Shown here piece by piece: positions 22,161-31,862 of a stretch of 44,595 nucleotides of DNA. The stretch lies in NCBI GenBank assembly GCA_024695545.1, contig JAILHZ010000176.1:1-44595 (forward strand). Direction: 5' to 3'. The translations under genes were made by a program, and so were the position numbers. Numbering within the stretch: the stretch's first letter is position 1; the number at the start of each line of letters is the position of its first letter. Source of the DNA: Clostridiales bacterium (GTDB lineage Bacteria; Bacillota_A; Clostridia; Saccharofermentanales; Saccharofermentanaceae). The notes beneath the pieces were generated by a model. That model worked only from the letters and a program-made list of their open reading frames with translations, did not search any database and was not told the origin of the DNA.

Positions 22161-23351
22161 TTGAGACCTGTAAAATGCACAAATGAACACTTTTTCGATG
22201 CGGACAAGTTCAGTTCCTGCCCTCAGTGCGGTGCCGGAATCAAGATGTCGAACAGTTCCCTGTTCGCCAGATATGAAGAAAAAGCTCCGAAACACTCGCT
22301 TTTCAAGAAAAATAAGAAAGAACCGGTAAAGATCCCACTGGGTTCCGAACAGGGAACAGTCGGCTTCTTTACTCCGAATTCGGAAGAATACAGTCAGCCT
22401 CAATATAGTGAAGCACCGGCACAGAATGCGCCTTCGTATCCGCAGGCGGCGCCTCAGATACAAAGCCGTCCGGAATATCAGCCGCCGGTACAGCCTGCCT
22501 ACCAGCCTGCATACCAGCCGCCGGTGAATCCGCCTGTTCAGCAGCCTTTTGCTCAGCAACAGCCTTATGTTCAGCAGCCCATGCAGCCGATGCAGTCACC
22601 GATGACTCCGGCGGCGCCTGTTCAGTCCGGATACGCACAGCCGGTGACGCCTTGGCTTCAGCCGGCGCCTGCAGCAGAACCGGATCAGGCAGAAGATCAG
22701 CTCGGACAGGTACCGTTTTTTCTGGATAATACCGTGGAAATCGAAAAAGCGATCAGTTCATCTCCGAAAAAGCCTGCTGCCGCACAGCCGGCTGAACCTT
22801 CGAAGGAGCAGGATGTGATGATCGAGGTCGAGGTCCCGGACGGACCCGAACCGGAACAGAGTGCGACCACAGTCAGTTCTGTGGCGGATGAACTGAAGAA
22901 GGTGTCTTCCGACTACGGCGGAATGACGGTCGGATTCTTCAGCGCACCGAAGAAGAACCAGGAGCGGACCGCATCGGAATTCCGGACGAACACGGACCCG
23001 GTCGTCGGCTGGCTGATCTGTCTCCGGGGCGAGCATTTCGGTGAGAGCTTCAATGTTTATTCGGGCAGGAACTCGATCGGCAGAAGTCATAGTAACCGGA
23101 TCTGTATTTCGAGAGATGTCTCGGTTTCCCGCGAGAAACATGCATGGATCGTGTATGACCCGAGAAAGAGAAGCTTCCTGCTTCAGCCGGGTGAAGTCCG
23201 GGGACTAGTATATCTGAACGGGAATATTCTTACAAAACCGGCGGAGATCCGCGGCGATGAACGGATCGAGATCGGAAATACAATACTGAAACTGGTACCG
23301 CTGTGCGGTGAGTATTTCTCTTGGGAAATGGTCAACCCGGACGGCGAGTGA
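22161..23351 (+). CDS. Zinc-ribbon and FHA domain protein
   Basis: A 396-residue protein with TTG start after AGGAGGGG. The N-terminus has a short metal-binding knuckle (C6, H10, C20, C23; SSCPQCGAGIK). A long Pro/Gln/Ala-rich disordered region (about 75-180) follows, with QPAYQPAYQPP repeats. An acidic linker precedes a C-terminal FHA domain (about 285-380) with the phosphothreonine-binding core SGRNSIGRSHSNRICI and SVSREKHAWI. The region just before the FHA domain contains Thr sites (SATTVSSVADEL, YGGMTVGFF) that may be kinase targets. It probably links the kinase output to the EssC motor. Confidence 0.88.
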   Translation: MRPVKCTNEHFFDADKFSSCPQCGAGIKMSNSSLFARYEEKAPKHSLFKKNKKEPVKIPLGSEQGTVGFFTPNSEEYSQPQYSEAPAQNAPSYPQAAPQIQSRPEYQPPVQPAYQPAYQPPVNPPVQQPFAQQQPYVQQPMQPMQSPMTPAAPVQSGYAQPVTPWLQPAPAAEPDQAEDQLGQVPFFLDNTVEIEKAISSSPKKPAAAQPAEPSKEQDVMIEVEVPDGPEPEQSATTVSSVADELKKVSSDYGGMTVGFFSAPKKNQERTASEFRTNTDPVVGWLICLRGEHFGESFNVYSGRNSIGRSHSNRICISRDVSVSREKHAWIVYDPRKRSFLLQPGEVRGLVYLNGNILTKPAEIRGDERIEIGNTILKLVPLCGEYFSWEMVNPDGE

Positions 23352-23370
23352 TCTTGGAGGAACGTAAGGA

Positions 23371-25737
23371 ATGAAAACGCGGTGCCTAAACTGCTTTGCC
23401 GAATATGATGACAGATTCGGCCTGTGCCCGATCTGCGGGGAGATGGAAGTCGAAGCGAGAGAAACGATCGACCTGACTCCCGGCACTGTTTTGGCGGACA
23501 GGTATCTTGTCGGACGCTCTGTCGGCGCGGGCGGATTCGGTATCATCTACAAGGCCTGGGATACTCAGCGTGAGACAGTCGTCGCGATCAAGGAATACTA
23601 CCCGACGCGACTGGTTACGCGTGCTTATGGGCAGAAGAACCTGAGCCTTACCGGTAAGTCCAGAAATGAATATGAATACCGCAAGTCCCGCTTTCTGGCT
23701 GAAGCCAGGACTATGGCCCGCTTCGGATCCCACAGGAATCTTCCGAGAGTATACGAATATTTTGAAGAGAACGATACTGCCTACATCGTGATGGAATTCC
23801 TGGATGGTATTTCTCTGAGCGAGTATATGATGCAGGAGAAGGGTGCTCTCGATCCGGATTTTGCTCTTCATGTAACAAAAGAAATCGGTAATGCCTTAAG
23901 TGATCTCCATGCCAAGGGAATTATCCACAGGGATGTGGCTCCGGATAACATTTTCCTTTGCTCGGACAAGGATATGAGCATTAAGCTTCTGGATCTCGGT
24001 GCGGCAAAGCTGGCCGGCGATGACAGTGATGTGGTCGACATTGTCCTCAAGCCGGGATACTCTCCGATCGAGCAGTATGACGAGAAGGATACGACCCGCA
24101 AAAATCTCGATGAGCGAACAGATATCTATTCGCTGGCGGCGGTCTTCTATGCCATGCTTACGGGACTCAAGCCTCAGGAAGCAGTCAACCGTAAGGTGAA
24201 GGATTCACTGAGGTCGCCTTCTGAGATCAACCCGGATATTCCGAGAAATATCAGTAATGCCACGATGAAAGCACTTGCCGTGGATAAGCGTGCGCGCTTC
24301 TCTTCGGTGGAGGAGTTTATCTGCGCACTGGATGGTAAGAAGGCGGTCATGGATCCGGGACAGGAGAAGATGCTCCGCCTGGGAATCAGGATCGGCTGTA
24401 TCGCGGCAGTCCTGGCTGTTTTAGGTACGGGACTATTCTTCCTGGTACGTTTTATCAAGCATAAGAAGGCACAGCCGGATCTGGATGCATGTAAGATCGA
24501 GCTCTGGTATGTCGGAGAATCGGGATCGGCGAAAGAAGAAGCCATGGAATCGATCCGCAAAGATTTCAAGAAACAGTATCCGGATGTCCAGCTTAAACTG
24601 GTATCGTATACGGCTTCGGAATATGAGACAAAGATCAAGTCAGCGGCAAAAGACGGAGAACTCCCGAATCTCTTTGAGAGTTCGGTTCTTTCCGATGATT
24701 TCCTTTCCGACTGCGAAGATCTCTCCGATATCCTGACGTCGGATGAGGCAGAGGCATGCTCACTTCTCAAATACTACGGAGACTGTTATCCGGATGGAAA
24801 GCAGATGCCTGTAGGTGTCAGCTATCCGGTAGCGTGCATCATCAATAACGGATATACATCGACAGATTACCGGAGCGATTACTTTATGAGCGCTGCGGAT
24901 TTCCCGCTGGACAGTCTCGTCTCGTATGATCCGGAAGCTAAGGGACTTGTTTCGAAGAACAATGATCTGTCACAGATTGCGATCGGGGACAGTTTCTTTG
25001 ATCAGGAAGGAAACAGAAGCTCGGTGCTTCTTACCTCGACCATGAACCGTCAGAAGGTGACCGAGGCAATCTCGAAGTACGGATGCCAGTTCGCGTACTG
25101 TGATTCCAACGAAGCATACGGCCAGTTCGTATTTGAGTGGAGTGTCGGCGGTGGAAGCAAGGAAGAAATTGCAGCTGCCAAGAAAGTGCTGACATTCATG
25201 CTCGGCAGTAAGTATCAGGGATATCTCATGGATTCTTCTGAACGTTCCGGAGCCCTTCCGCTCTGTGATGACGCATTGTCAAAGCTGGCCAAGGAAGAGA
25301 AGGATCTGGAGCCGCTTCTTGAAATTGAACCTTATGAGAAATTCATCCAGTATGAACCGGAGAATGCAATAGAACTGTCGGAGAATGAGCGTCTGGTCTA
25401 TACCTGCTTTGAGACAGTGCTGTTCCGTGATCCGACAGAAGATGAAATGAATGTCTGGCTTGTGGAGATCGCGAAAAAGCAAAATGGCCTTATGCTTCTT
25501 GAGAAGGAACTGCTGCTGAGCGATGAATTCAGCAAGCGGATATACACGGATGAACAGTTCGCGAAGACATCGGCCCGTATGGTCCTTCGCCGTGATGCGA
25601 CTGAAGAAGAGATCGAGGAGGCACTCTTGATGTTCTCGAACGGAAAGTCGCGGGAAGACTGGCTGAATATCCTCTTTGCAAAAGAAGAGTGGACATCATA
25701 CAGTACTGCCAAAGGTTTTTCCGGTCCTGATGCTTAA
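23371..25737 (+). CDS. Transmembrane Ser/Thr kinase with solute-binding-like and DUF4214 ectodomain (kinase A)
   Basis: A 788-residue protein. An N-terminal zinc ribbon (C5, C8, C19, C22) precedes a kinase domain (about 43-320): GAGGFG loop (52-57), K74, HRDVAPDN with D188 and N193, and DLG (208-210). The usual HRDxK lysine is Ala. A membrane segment (about 337-362) leads outside. The ectodomain begins KIELWYVGESGS and, with DFKKQYPDVQLKLVSYT, FESSVLSDDF and QKVTEAISKYGCQF, resembles a family 1 ABC solute-binding protein (about 374-635). A DUF4214 segment ends it (about 655-770: TVLFRDPTEDEMNVWLVE, LLSDEFSKRIYTDEQF). Inference: a receptor kinase that senses a small ligand or sugar. Confidence 0.85.
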   Translation: MKTRCLNCFAEYDDRFGLCPICGEMEVEARETIDLTPGTVLADRYLVGRSVGAGGFGIIYKAWDTQRETVVAIKEYYPTRLVTRAYGQKNLSLTGKSRNEYEYRKSRFLAEARTMARFGSHRNLPRVYEYFEENDTAYIVMEFLDGISLSEYMMQEKGALDPDFALHVTKEIGNALSDLHAKGIIHRDVAPDNIFLCSDKDMSIKLLDLGAAKLAGDDSDVVDIVLKPGYSPIEQYDEKDTTRKNLDERTDIYSLAAVFYAMLTGLKPQEAVNRKVKDSLRSPSEINPDIPRNISNATMKALAVDKRARFSSVEEFICALDGKKAVMDPGQEKMLRLGIRIGCIAAVLAVLGTGLFFLVRFIKHKKAQPDLDACKIELWYVGESGSAKEEAMESIRKDFKKQYPDVQLKLVSYTASEYETKIKSAAKDGELPNLFESSVLSDDFLSDCEDLSDILTSDEAEACSLLKYYGDCYPDGKQMPVGVSYPVACIINNGYTSTDYRSDYFMSAADFPLDSLVSYDPEAKGLVSKNNDLSQIAIGDSFFDQEGNRSSVLLTSTMNRQKVTEAISKYGCQFAYCDSNEAYGQFVFEWSVGGGSKEEIAAAKKVLTFMLGSKYQGYLMDSSERSGALPLCDDALSKLAKEEKDLEPLLEIEPYEKFIQYEPENAIELSENERLVYTCFETVLFRDPTEDEMNVWLVEIAKKQNGLMLLEKELLLSDEFSKRIYTDEQFAKTSARMVLRRDATEEEIEEALLMFSNGKSREDWLNILFAKEEWTSYSTAKGFSGPDA

Positions 25738-25785
25738 GGCGAAGCACTTAGAGATCGATGAAACGGAACATAAAGTGAGGAATTC

Positions 25786-28700
25786 ATGAAAGCTGCAGTG
25801 GTTTTAATACATAATAATCGCTTGTACAGAAAGATCTTCGACGTCGGAGAGGAGATCTCTTTCGGCTCTTTTAAGAAAGATGATGTTGTCGTTCCTGACT
25901 TTATTAAGAGACAGATCGTGCTCGAATATAAGAAGACCGGTATCTCGCTGAATGCAAAAGAAGCTTATCAGATCTATCTGAAAGCCGTACCGATGGAGAG
26001 TGTGGTCCTTCTTAATCAGCAGGATCACACATGCATGTTTTTTACCAATCTGACCGCCACTAGCACTAAGAGCCTGAAACTGCCGTATCAGGGTATCTTT
26101 AAAGTCGGCAGAAGGATGACTAACGATGTGGTGATCAATATGCCTTTCGTATCGGGACACCATCTTACGATTAAGGTGGAGGACGGAAATGTCCGTATCG
26201 AGGACAATCACAGTACGAACGGCATATACTTTAACGGCCGCCGCGTGGATATCGCCAGGATGACAGCGGGAGATACGATCTCGATCATGAGCATCAATAT
26301 TACGCTGGTGAATAATGAACTCTTCTTCGAGGGAGTGGGCGATAACCTGCTGATCAGAAAGTCCGGAGATGTGAAGAAAACGCCGGACAGTGTGCTGTCG
26401 ACAAATACAGATAAGAGCCTGCGTTACCATAAGTCTCCGAGAATGCAGGAACAGCTGCCGTCTGAACCGATCGTGCTTTCAAATCCGCCGAATCAGGGGC
26501 AGAAATATGAGAAGAGCAGAGGCATGGGATCGATGCTCCTCGGTACCGGTGCGATGGCAGGTGCGAGTATGCTGACCGGTGTTGTTTCGCCGGCGCTCGT
26601 TGCAGCAAGAAGTGCCAGTATGGTATCTCCTGTGGCAAGTGTATCGAATAATGCCCGCCTGAATAAGCGCAGGAAGAAATCCCTGGAAGAGTATATCCGT
26701 GAGCGCGCAGAGCGTTACGGTGCGTATATTGAGGATCAGAAGGCAAGGATCGACTCGGTTGCTGAAGTGCAGAGAAGGATCCTGAATGTTGAGAATCCGA
26801 CACCGGCTGAGTGCATGAAGACGGTCTTCAAGCTCCGTAGAAACCTGTGGGAACGTATGCCGGCCGACCGTGATTATCTCGATGTCCGTGTGGGTATGGG
26901 CTACGAGGATCTCTGCGTTGAGGTAAAGACCCGTGCGGATGCCAACGGATTTAAGATGGAAGATGATGAAGCGGAGGAACTGTGCGAACAGATCGTTGAA
27001 GAGACAAGGATCGTGGATAACATCCCGAGAAGGATCCCGCTTCTGAAGTATAATTCCGTCGGCTTTATCGGACCGAGAGAAAGAACGACCTCGGTGGTCA
27101 GAAACATGCTGATCTCCCTGAGTGTTACACATAGCTTTGAGAACGTGCGCATCATCGGTCTTTTTGACGAGAGTGAGCGCGAGACGTGGAGTGCGCTGAA
27201 GTGGCTGCCTCATATCTGGGATACCGATATGGAGACCCGTCACATCGCGTTTAATGATACTGCGGCGGAACCGATCCTGGATTTCCTGGCCGATATGCTT
27301 CAGATGCGGACCCGTGACCTTTCGGATTCCAGTACTCCGGGACCATTTCCGGATCCGTACTATATCGTAATTTTCGGCTCGAAAAAGATGATCGAGAAGA
27401 ACATGGTCATGAACTATCTTTTCTCGAATAATCCGTACGTCGGTGTTACCTCGCTGTTCCTCTTCGACGATATCTACCAGCTTCCGCCGGAATGCCGTTA
27501 TATCGTCGATCTTAAGGACATGCCCTGCTGCTATGAGCGCGATAAGGCAAATGAGAAGAAGTTCTTCACTCTTGATCAGGACGTCAGTGTCTCGAAGTTC
27601 GACGGATTCGCAAGACGTATGTCTGCAATTCAGCTCGAAGGATTTGCGACGAAGACCGCGCTTCCGAAATCCCTTACCTTCCTGGAAGGTTTCGGTGTTC
27701 AGACAGTTGAGGAACTGAATATCCTTGCCCGCTGGCAGGCAGCTGAGTCTTTCCGGAGTCTTGGTGCACCGATCGGAAAGCTGGCAGGTGATCTCACATT
27801 CTATCTGGATATTCATGAAAAAGCACACGGACCGCACGGCCTTGTTGCCGGTACCACCGGTTCCGGTAAGTCAGAACTTCTGCAGACATGGATACTCTCA
27901 ATGGCCTGCACCTATCATCCTTTCGATGTTTCATTCGTACTGATCGACTATAAGGGCGGCGGTATGGCTAACCTTCTGGAACCCCTTCCGCATGTTGTCG
28001 GAAAGATCACGAATATCGGATCGAATATTAACCGTTCCATGGTTTCTCTTATGAGTGAACTGAAGCGCCGTCAGGTAATTTTCGATAAGTACGGCGTCAA
28101 CCATATCGATAAGTACCAGAAGCTTTTCAAGCAGCATCAGGCAGATGAACCGCTGCCGCATCTGATCATCGTGGCAGATGAGTTTGCCGAATTGAAGAAG
28201 GAAGAGCCGGACTTCATGGCCGGACTGATCCGTGCTGCCCGTATCGGCCGTTCCCTTGGCGTACATCTTGTTCTTGCGACACAGAAACCGGGCGGCGTGG
28301 TCGACGACCAGATCCAGAGTAACTCGCGTTTCCGTCTGTGCCTGAAGGTGCAGGATACCGTAGACAGCCGTGAGATGATCAAGCGGCCGGATGCTGCTTA
28401 TATCCGTCAGGCAGGACGCGCATATATCCGTGTCGGTGAAGATGAGTACTTCGATATCTTCCAGTCCTACTGGAGCGGTGCTCCGTATTTTGGACGACAG
28501 GAAGTTGTGAAGGAAGATGAGAACGTTGTCCGTCTGGTATCTACGACCGGAAAGAGGATCAATCCTCTGGAAGGAAAGAAACAGAAGAAAAAGTCGGATA
28601 TGGATGAGATCACGGCGATCACAAGCTATATCGCGGCGGTCGCAAAAGATGCGAAGATCCCTGAAGTGAAGGGGCCCTGGCTTCCGGAACTTCCGGAAGA

Positions 28701-30315
28701 CCTGCATCTTTCCGGTCTCGGCCTGAATATCGGATTTAACGGGACTTCCTGGGAAGGACGCTTGCCCTGGCTGTCGGTCCCGGTCGGTATGTACGATCTT
28801 CCTGCCAATCAGCAGCAGGGTGTACAGACCATTGACTTCGCACTTAACGGTCACCACGCGATCTATGGTGCCCCGGGCACAGGAAAGACCACCTTCTTAA
28901 AGACCATGATCACATCGATCTGCACATACTATACGCCTGAGGACGTCAATATCTATGTGATCGACTGCGGCGGCTGGGGCCTGAGTGTTTTCGACAACAT
29001 GCCGCATGTGGGCGGAATCGCTCTCGACTGTGAGGAAGAGAAGATCACGAAGCTCTCGAAGATGATCCTCAACGAGTTTGATATCCGTAAGAGACTCTTC
29101 GTCCAGAATGCGGTAAGCTCGCTCGTCGCATACAGAGAAAGCGTAGACTCGAAGCTGCCGGCGATCATTCTCGTGATCGATAATATCGTGCCGATCTTCG
29201 AGATGTATCCGGATCTCGAGGCATTCCTGCTGAAGGTAGCCAGTGAAGGTACTACCTATGGCATCTATATGACCTATACGGCAAACAGTACGACAGGCGT
29301 TCGCTATAAGATCGTCCAGAATATGAAGGGTGCCGTGGCATATGACCTGACGGACAGAGGTGAGTTTGCCAATATCGTCGGACGTCTTTCCTCGGATATG
29401 GCACTTCCGAAAGTTATGGGAAGAGCATATGCGAAGGGAAATCCGCCTATCGAATTCCAGACGGCGATCTACGCGGATGGCGCGACGGACAGAGAGAGAA
29501 CCGTTGCACTGAAAAAACTGTGTGAATCGATGAACCATAACTGGACAGGACGCCGTCCGGAACCGATCCCGGTAATGCCGGATGTGGTCGATATGGAACT
29601 TATGCTCCAGCGTTATGAGAAGAGAGATAAACTGCCGATTGCGATCGACCGTACGGATGTGAAGACCTCTTATGTGGATCTGTCGCAGTTCCTGGCAATG
29701 CTGGTCGCGGGTAATCCGAACAGCGGAAAGAGCAGTTTCCTTCTGACTCTGTCGAAGATGATCAGGACAAGATATTCAGATACGCTGTTTTATGTCTTTG
29801 ATTCGGATAATACTTCTCTAAAAGAACTGAAGGAAGGTTCTGTCTGCTATGCAGGAAGTAAAGACGATCCGGGCGTGACGGACGGAGTACAGAAACTCAT
29901 CGCCATCTTAACGGAAAGAAAGCAGAAGAAGGATGAGGCCGCCCGTTCCGGTGCACCTGATCCTGTCTCGGAAATGCCGATGATCTGCATCGTAATAGAC
30001 GATCTGGTCGAGTTTGTCACGGATATTTCCGATGCGAACCGCGATGCGATGGCCCGTATCTGCCGCCTTTCGAAGGGGTACGGCCTGATCCTCCTTAGCG
30101 CAGCCAGGATCAACGATGTCGTCAAAGCCGGATTTGACCCGCTGGTCAAGACCGTGGTCGACTGTCAGAATGCCCTTGCAGTGTCGGGTACACCAAAGCA
30201 GCATATCTATTTGGCGAACGATCTGGCATATAATGAGAAAGATAAAGAACTCGAAGAAGGCAGCGGATACCTGTATTATCAGGGTTCCTGCAAGACTGTA
30301 AAGTTTATGAGATAG
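25786..30315 (+). CDS. essC: EssC/EccC-type secretion motor ATPase with N-terminal FHA
   Basis: A 1509-residue central ATPase. Residues 1-85 form a first FHA-like domain, and about 95-180 a second with VGRRMTNDVVI, VSGHHLTIKV and DNHSTNGIYF. A weakly hydrophobic double segment (about 250-280) is the only membrane candidate. Three FtsK/SpoIIIE-like ATPase modules follow: Walker A GTTGSGKSE near 687 with LIIVADEFAEL near 790, GAPGTGKTT near 1028 with IILVIDNIVP, and GNPNSGKSS near 1308 with MICIVIDDLVEF. All three P-loops look intact. It drives export of WXG100 proteins and effectors. The FHA pair fits regulation by the adjacent kinases. Confidence 0.95.
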   Translation: MKAAVVLIHNNRLYRKIFDVGEEISFGSFKKDDVVVPDFIKRQIVLEYKKTGISLNAKEAYQIYLKAVPMESVVLLNQQDHTCMFFTNLTATSTKSLKLPYQGIFKVGRRMTNDVVINMPFVSGHHLTIKVEDGNVRIEDNHSTNGIYFNGRRVDIARMTAGDTISIMSINITLVNNELFFEGVGDNLLIRKSGDVKKTPDSVLSTNTDKSLRYHKSPRMQEQLPSEPIVLSNPPNQGQKYEKSRGMGSMLLGTGAMAGASMLTGVVSPALVAARSASMVSPVASVSNNARLNKRRKKSLEEYIRERAERYGAYIEDQKARIDSVAEVQRRILNVENPTPAECMKTVFKLRRNLWERMPADRDYLDVRVGMGYEDLCVEVKTRADANGFKMEDDEAEELCEQIVEETRIVDNIPRRIPLLKYNSVGFIGPRERTTSVVRNMLISLSVTHSFENVRIIGLFDESERETWSALKWLPHIWDTDMETRHIAFNDTAAEPILDFLADMLQMRTRDLSDSSTPGPFPDPYYIVIFGSKKMIEKNMVMNYLFSNNPYVGVTSLFLFDDIYQLPPECRYIVDLKDMPCCYERDKANEKKFFTLDQDVSVSKFDGFARRMSAIQLEGFATKTALPKSLTFLEGFGVQTVEELNILARWQAAESFRSLGAPIGKLAGDLTFYLDIHEKAHGPHGLVAGTTGSGKSELLQTWILSMACTYHPFDVSFVLIDYKGGGMANLLEPLPHVVGKITNIGSNINRSMVSLMSELKRRQVIFDKYGVNHIDKYQKLFKQHQADEPLPHLIIVADEFAELKKEEPDFMAGLIRAARIGRSLGVHLVLATQKPGGVVDDQIQSNSRFRLCLKVQDTVDSREMIKRPDAAYIRQAGRAYIRVGEDEYFDIFQSYWSGAPYFGRQEVVKEDENVVRLVSTTGKRINPLEGKKQKKKSDMDEITAITSYIAAVAKDAKIPEVKGPWLPELPEDLHLSGLGLNIGFNGTSWEGRLPWLSVPVGMYDLPANQQQGVQTIDFALNGHHAIYGAPGTGKTTFLKTMITSICTYYTPEDVNIYVIDCGGWGLSVFDNMPHVGGIALDCEEEKITKLSKMILNEFDIRKRLFVQNAVSSLVAYRESVDSKLPAIILVIDNIVPIFEMYPDLEAFLLKVASEGTTYGIYMTYTANSTTGVRYKIVQNMKGAVAYDLTDRGEFANIVGRLSSDMALPKVMGRAYAKGNPPIEFQTAIYADGATDRERTVALKKLCESMNHNWTGRRPEPIPVMPDVVDMELMLQRYEKRDKLPIAIDRTDVKTSYVDLSQFLAMLVAGNPNSGKSSFLLTLSKMIRTRYSDTLFYVFDSDNTSLKELKEGSVCYAGSKDDPGVTDGVQKLIAILTERKQKKDEAARSGAPDPVSEMPMICIVIDDLVEFVTDISDANRDAMARICRLSKGYGLILLSAARINDVVKAGFDPLVKTVVDCQNALAVSGTPKQHIYLANDLAYNEKDKELEEGSGYLYYQGSCKTVKFMR

Positions 30316-30327
30316 GGGTGAAGCAAT

Positions 30328-30843
30328 ATGGAGATTCATGTAAATCTGGATGAACTGGAACATCTTTCGGATGTTCTTCACCGGATCACACAGGATACCG
30401 AAGATCTACTTGCAAGAAGTAAGGCGCTCCGTTCGGAGATGGAACTGGACGTCGGCTTTATGGCGCTTCCGCAGAGCGTATCGATCTGCGAGATGCTCGA
30501 TGAAGCGATCACCTCGCTTGTACAGACGAATGAGACATCGATCTCGCTTCGCAATCTGATTGATAAGACACCGGAGCTTTTCCACGATCAGGAGAAGGCT
30601 ATTATCGAGCGCTTCCGTGAACTTACGGCGAGACTGGATGTCTTCGGAACCCAAATGAATTCGCTTATGGCATCGCATCAGATCATTCTTGAAGAGAAGG
30701 ATGAGAGAACGCATGTGGCGAATAATATTGAGCGTCTCATCGCGGATGAAGCGATGCAGATGGAGATCGTCAACACGACGGCCTGCATGAAGGCGGTAAG
30801 TGAAGACTATCCGGTAACAGAAATCAGGGAATTGGAGAAATAA
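30328..30843 (+). CDS. Helical secretion-locus protein, unknown
   Basis: A 171-residue, almost wholly helical acidic protein (LEHLSDVLHRITQDTEDLLA, IDKTPELFHDQEKAIIERF). It has no signal peptide, no membrane segment and no WXG turn. It starts 12 bases after essC (ribosome site GGGGTGAAG) and ends one base before the EspG-like copy B gene. It may be a substrate or adaptor recognised by that protein. Confidence 0.6.
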   Translation: MEIHVNLDELEHLSDVLHRITQDTEDLLARSKALRSEMELDVGFMALPQSVSICEMLDEAITSLVQTNETSISLRNLIDKTPELFHDQEKAIIERFRELTARLDVFGTQMNSLMASHQIILEEKDERTHVANNIERLIADEAMQMEIVNTTACMKAVSEDYPVTEIRELEK

Positions 30844-30844
30844 C

Positions 30845-31588
30845 GTGAATAGCACATACCGAACCAAACTTACGTCAAAAGACCTGTATGTTCTGGCCTC
30901 TCTGCTGAAGAAGGAATTCATCGTCGGAGTGGAAGGACTTACGCTGGTCCAGGAGATTCCTTTCCAGAGAGAGGGAATCAGTTTTGTCGTTCGATCCTTA
31001 GAGGAAAGAGGACTGATCAAGTACGACTTAAACGGGATCCTGAAGGTCGATCCGACGATCCGGTATGTAATAGATATGATCAGTGATCCGAAGAAAGTCG
31101 GTATGCTCCATGAGCGCGGAGGTCAGAAGAAGAAGCAGGTCGAGTACCGATTCTACGATAAAGCAGGTACCGTATCACTGGTACGTGATCCGCAGGCGGG
31201 CTGCTATGAGATCTACGTGGGAGAAGCGGTGTCTCCGGAAGAGGATATCAAGAGCCTGTCGGAATCTTATACCGGTGGCCGGGCACTTGCCTTCAAAGAG
31301 AATATCCTTCTTGAAGAACTGATGCTGGTCAAGGACTATATCAAGGAGTTCCGTGAAGCCGACGGGCGCGAGTATCTGAAGAGGACTGTACATAACGGGG
31401 CATCACTGGATGTGATCATGGACATCCTGCGGGGACGGGGAGAGACCATCGTCGTCCGGCAGTATGACCGAAAAGGCTACCGGCTGGAACTTGAGGGGAT
31501 CTTCATTCTGGCGGAAGCCGGCGGCTATGGCGTAAAGATGAATTGTGAAGACAATGTGATCGTTGAGATCAGTATCTACGGAACATGA
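30845..31588 (+). CDS. Possible EspG-like chaperone of the secretion locus, copy B
   Basis: A 247-residue protein starting at GTG behind GGAG. Its N-terminus (KLTSKDLYVLASLLKKEFI, then RSLEERGLIKYDLNGILKV) aligns motif by motif with copy A at 18082-18723. The C-terminal half is beta-rich (VSLVRDPQAGCYEIYVGEA, ETIVVRQYDRKGYRLELEGI). It lies between a helical protein and a true WXG100 gene, as copy A lies between esxA and a helical protein. A role as substrate chaperone is inferred from the family-like layout and location. Confidence 0.6.
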   Translation: MNSTYRTKLTSKDLYVLASLLKKEFIVGVEGLTLVQEIPFQREGISFVVRSLEERGLIKYDLNGILKVDPTIRYVIDMISDPKKVGMLHERGGQKKKQVEYRFYDKAGTVSLVRDPQAGCYEIYVGEAVSPEEDIKSLSESYTGGRALAFKENILLEELMLVKDYIKEFREADGREYLKRTVHNGASLDVIMDILRGRGETIVVRQYDRKGYRLELEGIFILAEAGGYGVKMNCEDNVIVEISIYGT

Positions 31589-31601
31589 AGGAGGATGAAA
31601 A

Positions 31602-31862
31602 ATGAAAGAGTATTATTCGATGGAAGATACACTGAGCCATTATTATCGGAAACTTCATGAACTTAACGATGAGGTCCTGAGCCTGAAGACAAAACTTCAG
31701 GATGCACGAGGCATCGTTGAAGAAAGCTGGAGAGGACTTTCCGGGGAAGCCTGTGAAAGACAGCTCGAACAGAGTAAAGACGAACTTGGCCGCGTGGAGA
31801 ATAAATTGTCGGATGCGATACTTGCTCTTTCGAACATCGACGTTGAAGGAGGAAATGTCTAA
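31602..31862 (+). CDS. WXG100 protein, second copy
   Basis: An 86-residue two-helix protein with W-R-G in EESWRGLSGEACERQL at about residues 42-44 and a helical tail. AAGGAGGATG precedes the ATG. Together with esxA it may form the heterodimer pair usual for these systems, or a second secreted homodimer. The lipoprotein gene begins on the base after its stop codon. Confidence 0.85.
   Translation: MKEYYSMEDTLSHYYRKLHELNDEVLSLKTKLQDARGIVEESWRGLSGEACERQLEQSKDELGRVENKLSDAILALSNIDVEGGNV

Noticed and set aside
22369..22638. 89-residue minus-strand frame
   Set aside because: Antisense of the Pro/Gln linker; composition is explained by the sense codons.
22420..22680. Proline/glutamine tandem repeats as a mobile or slipping repeat
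   Set aside because: They code in frame for the disordered linker of the FHA protein and match similar linkers in kinase B.
26479..27837. 452-residue minus-strand frame within essC
   Set aside because: Shadow of the EssC reading frame; no start signals and no recognisable domain.
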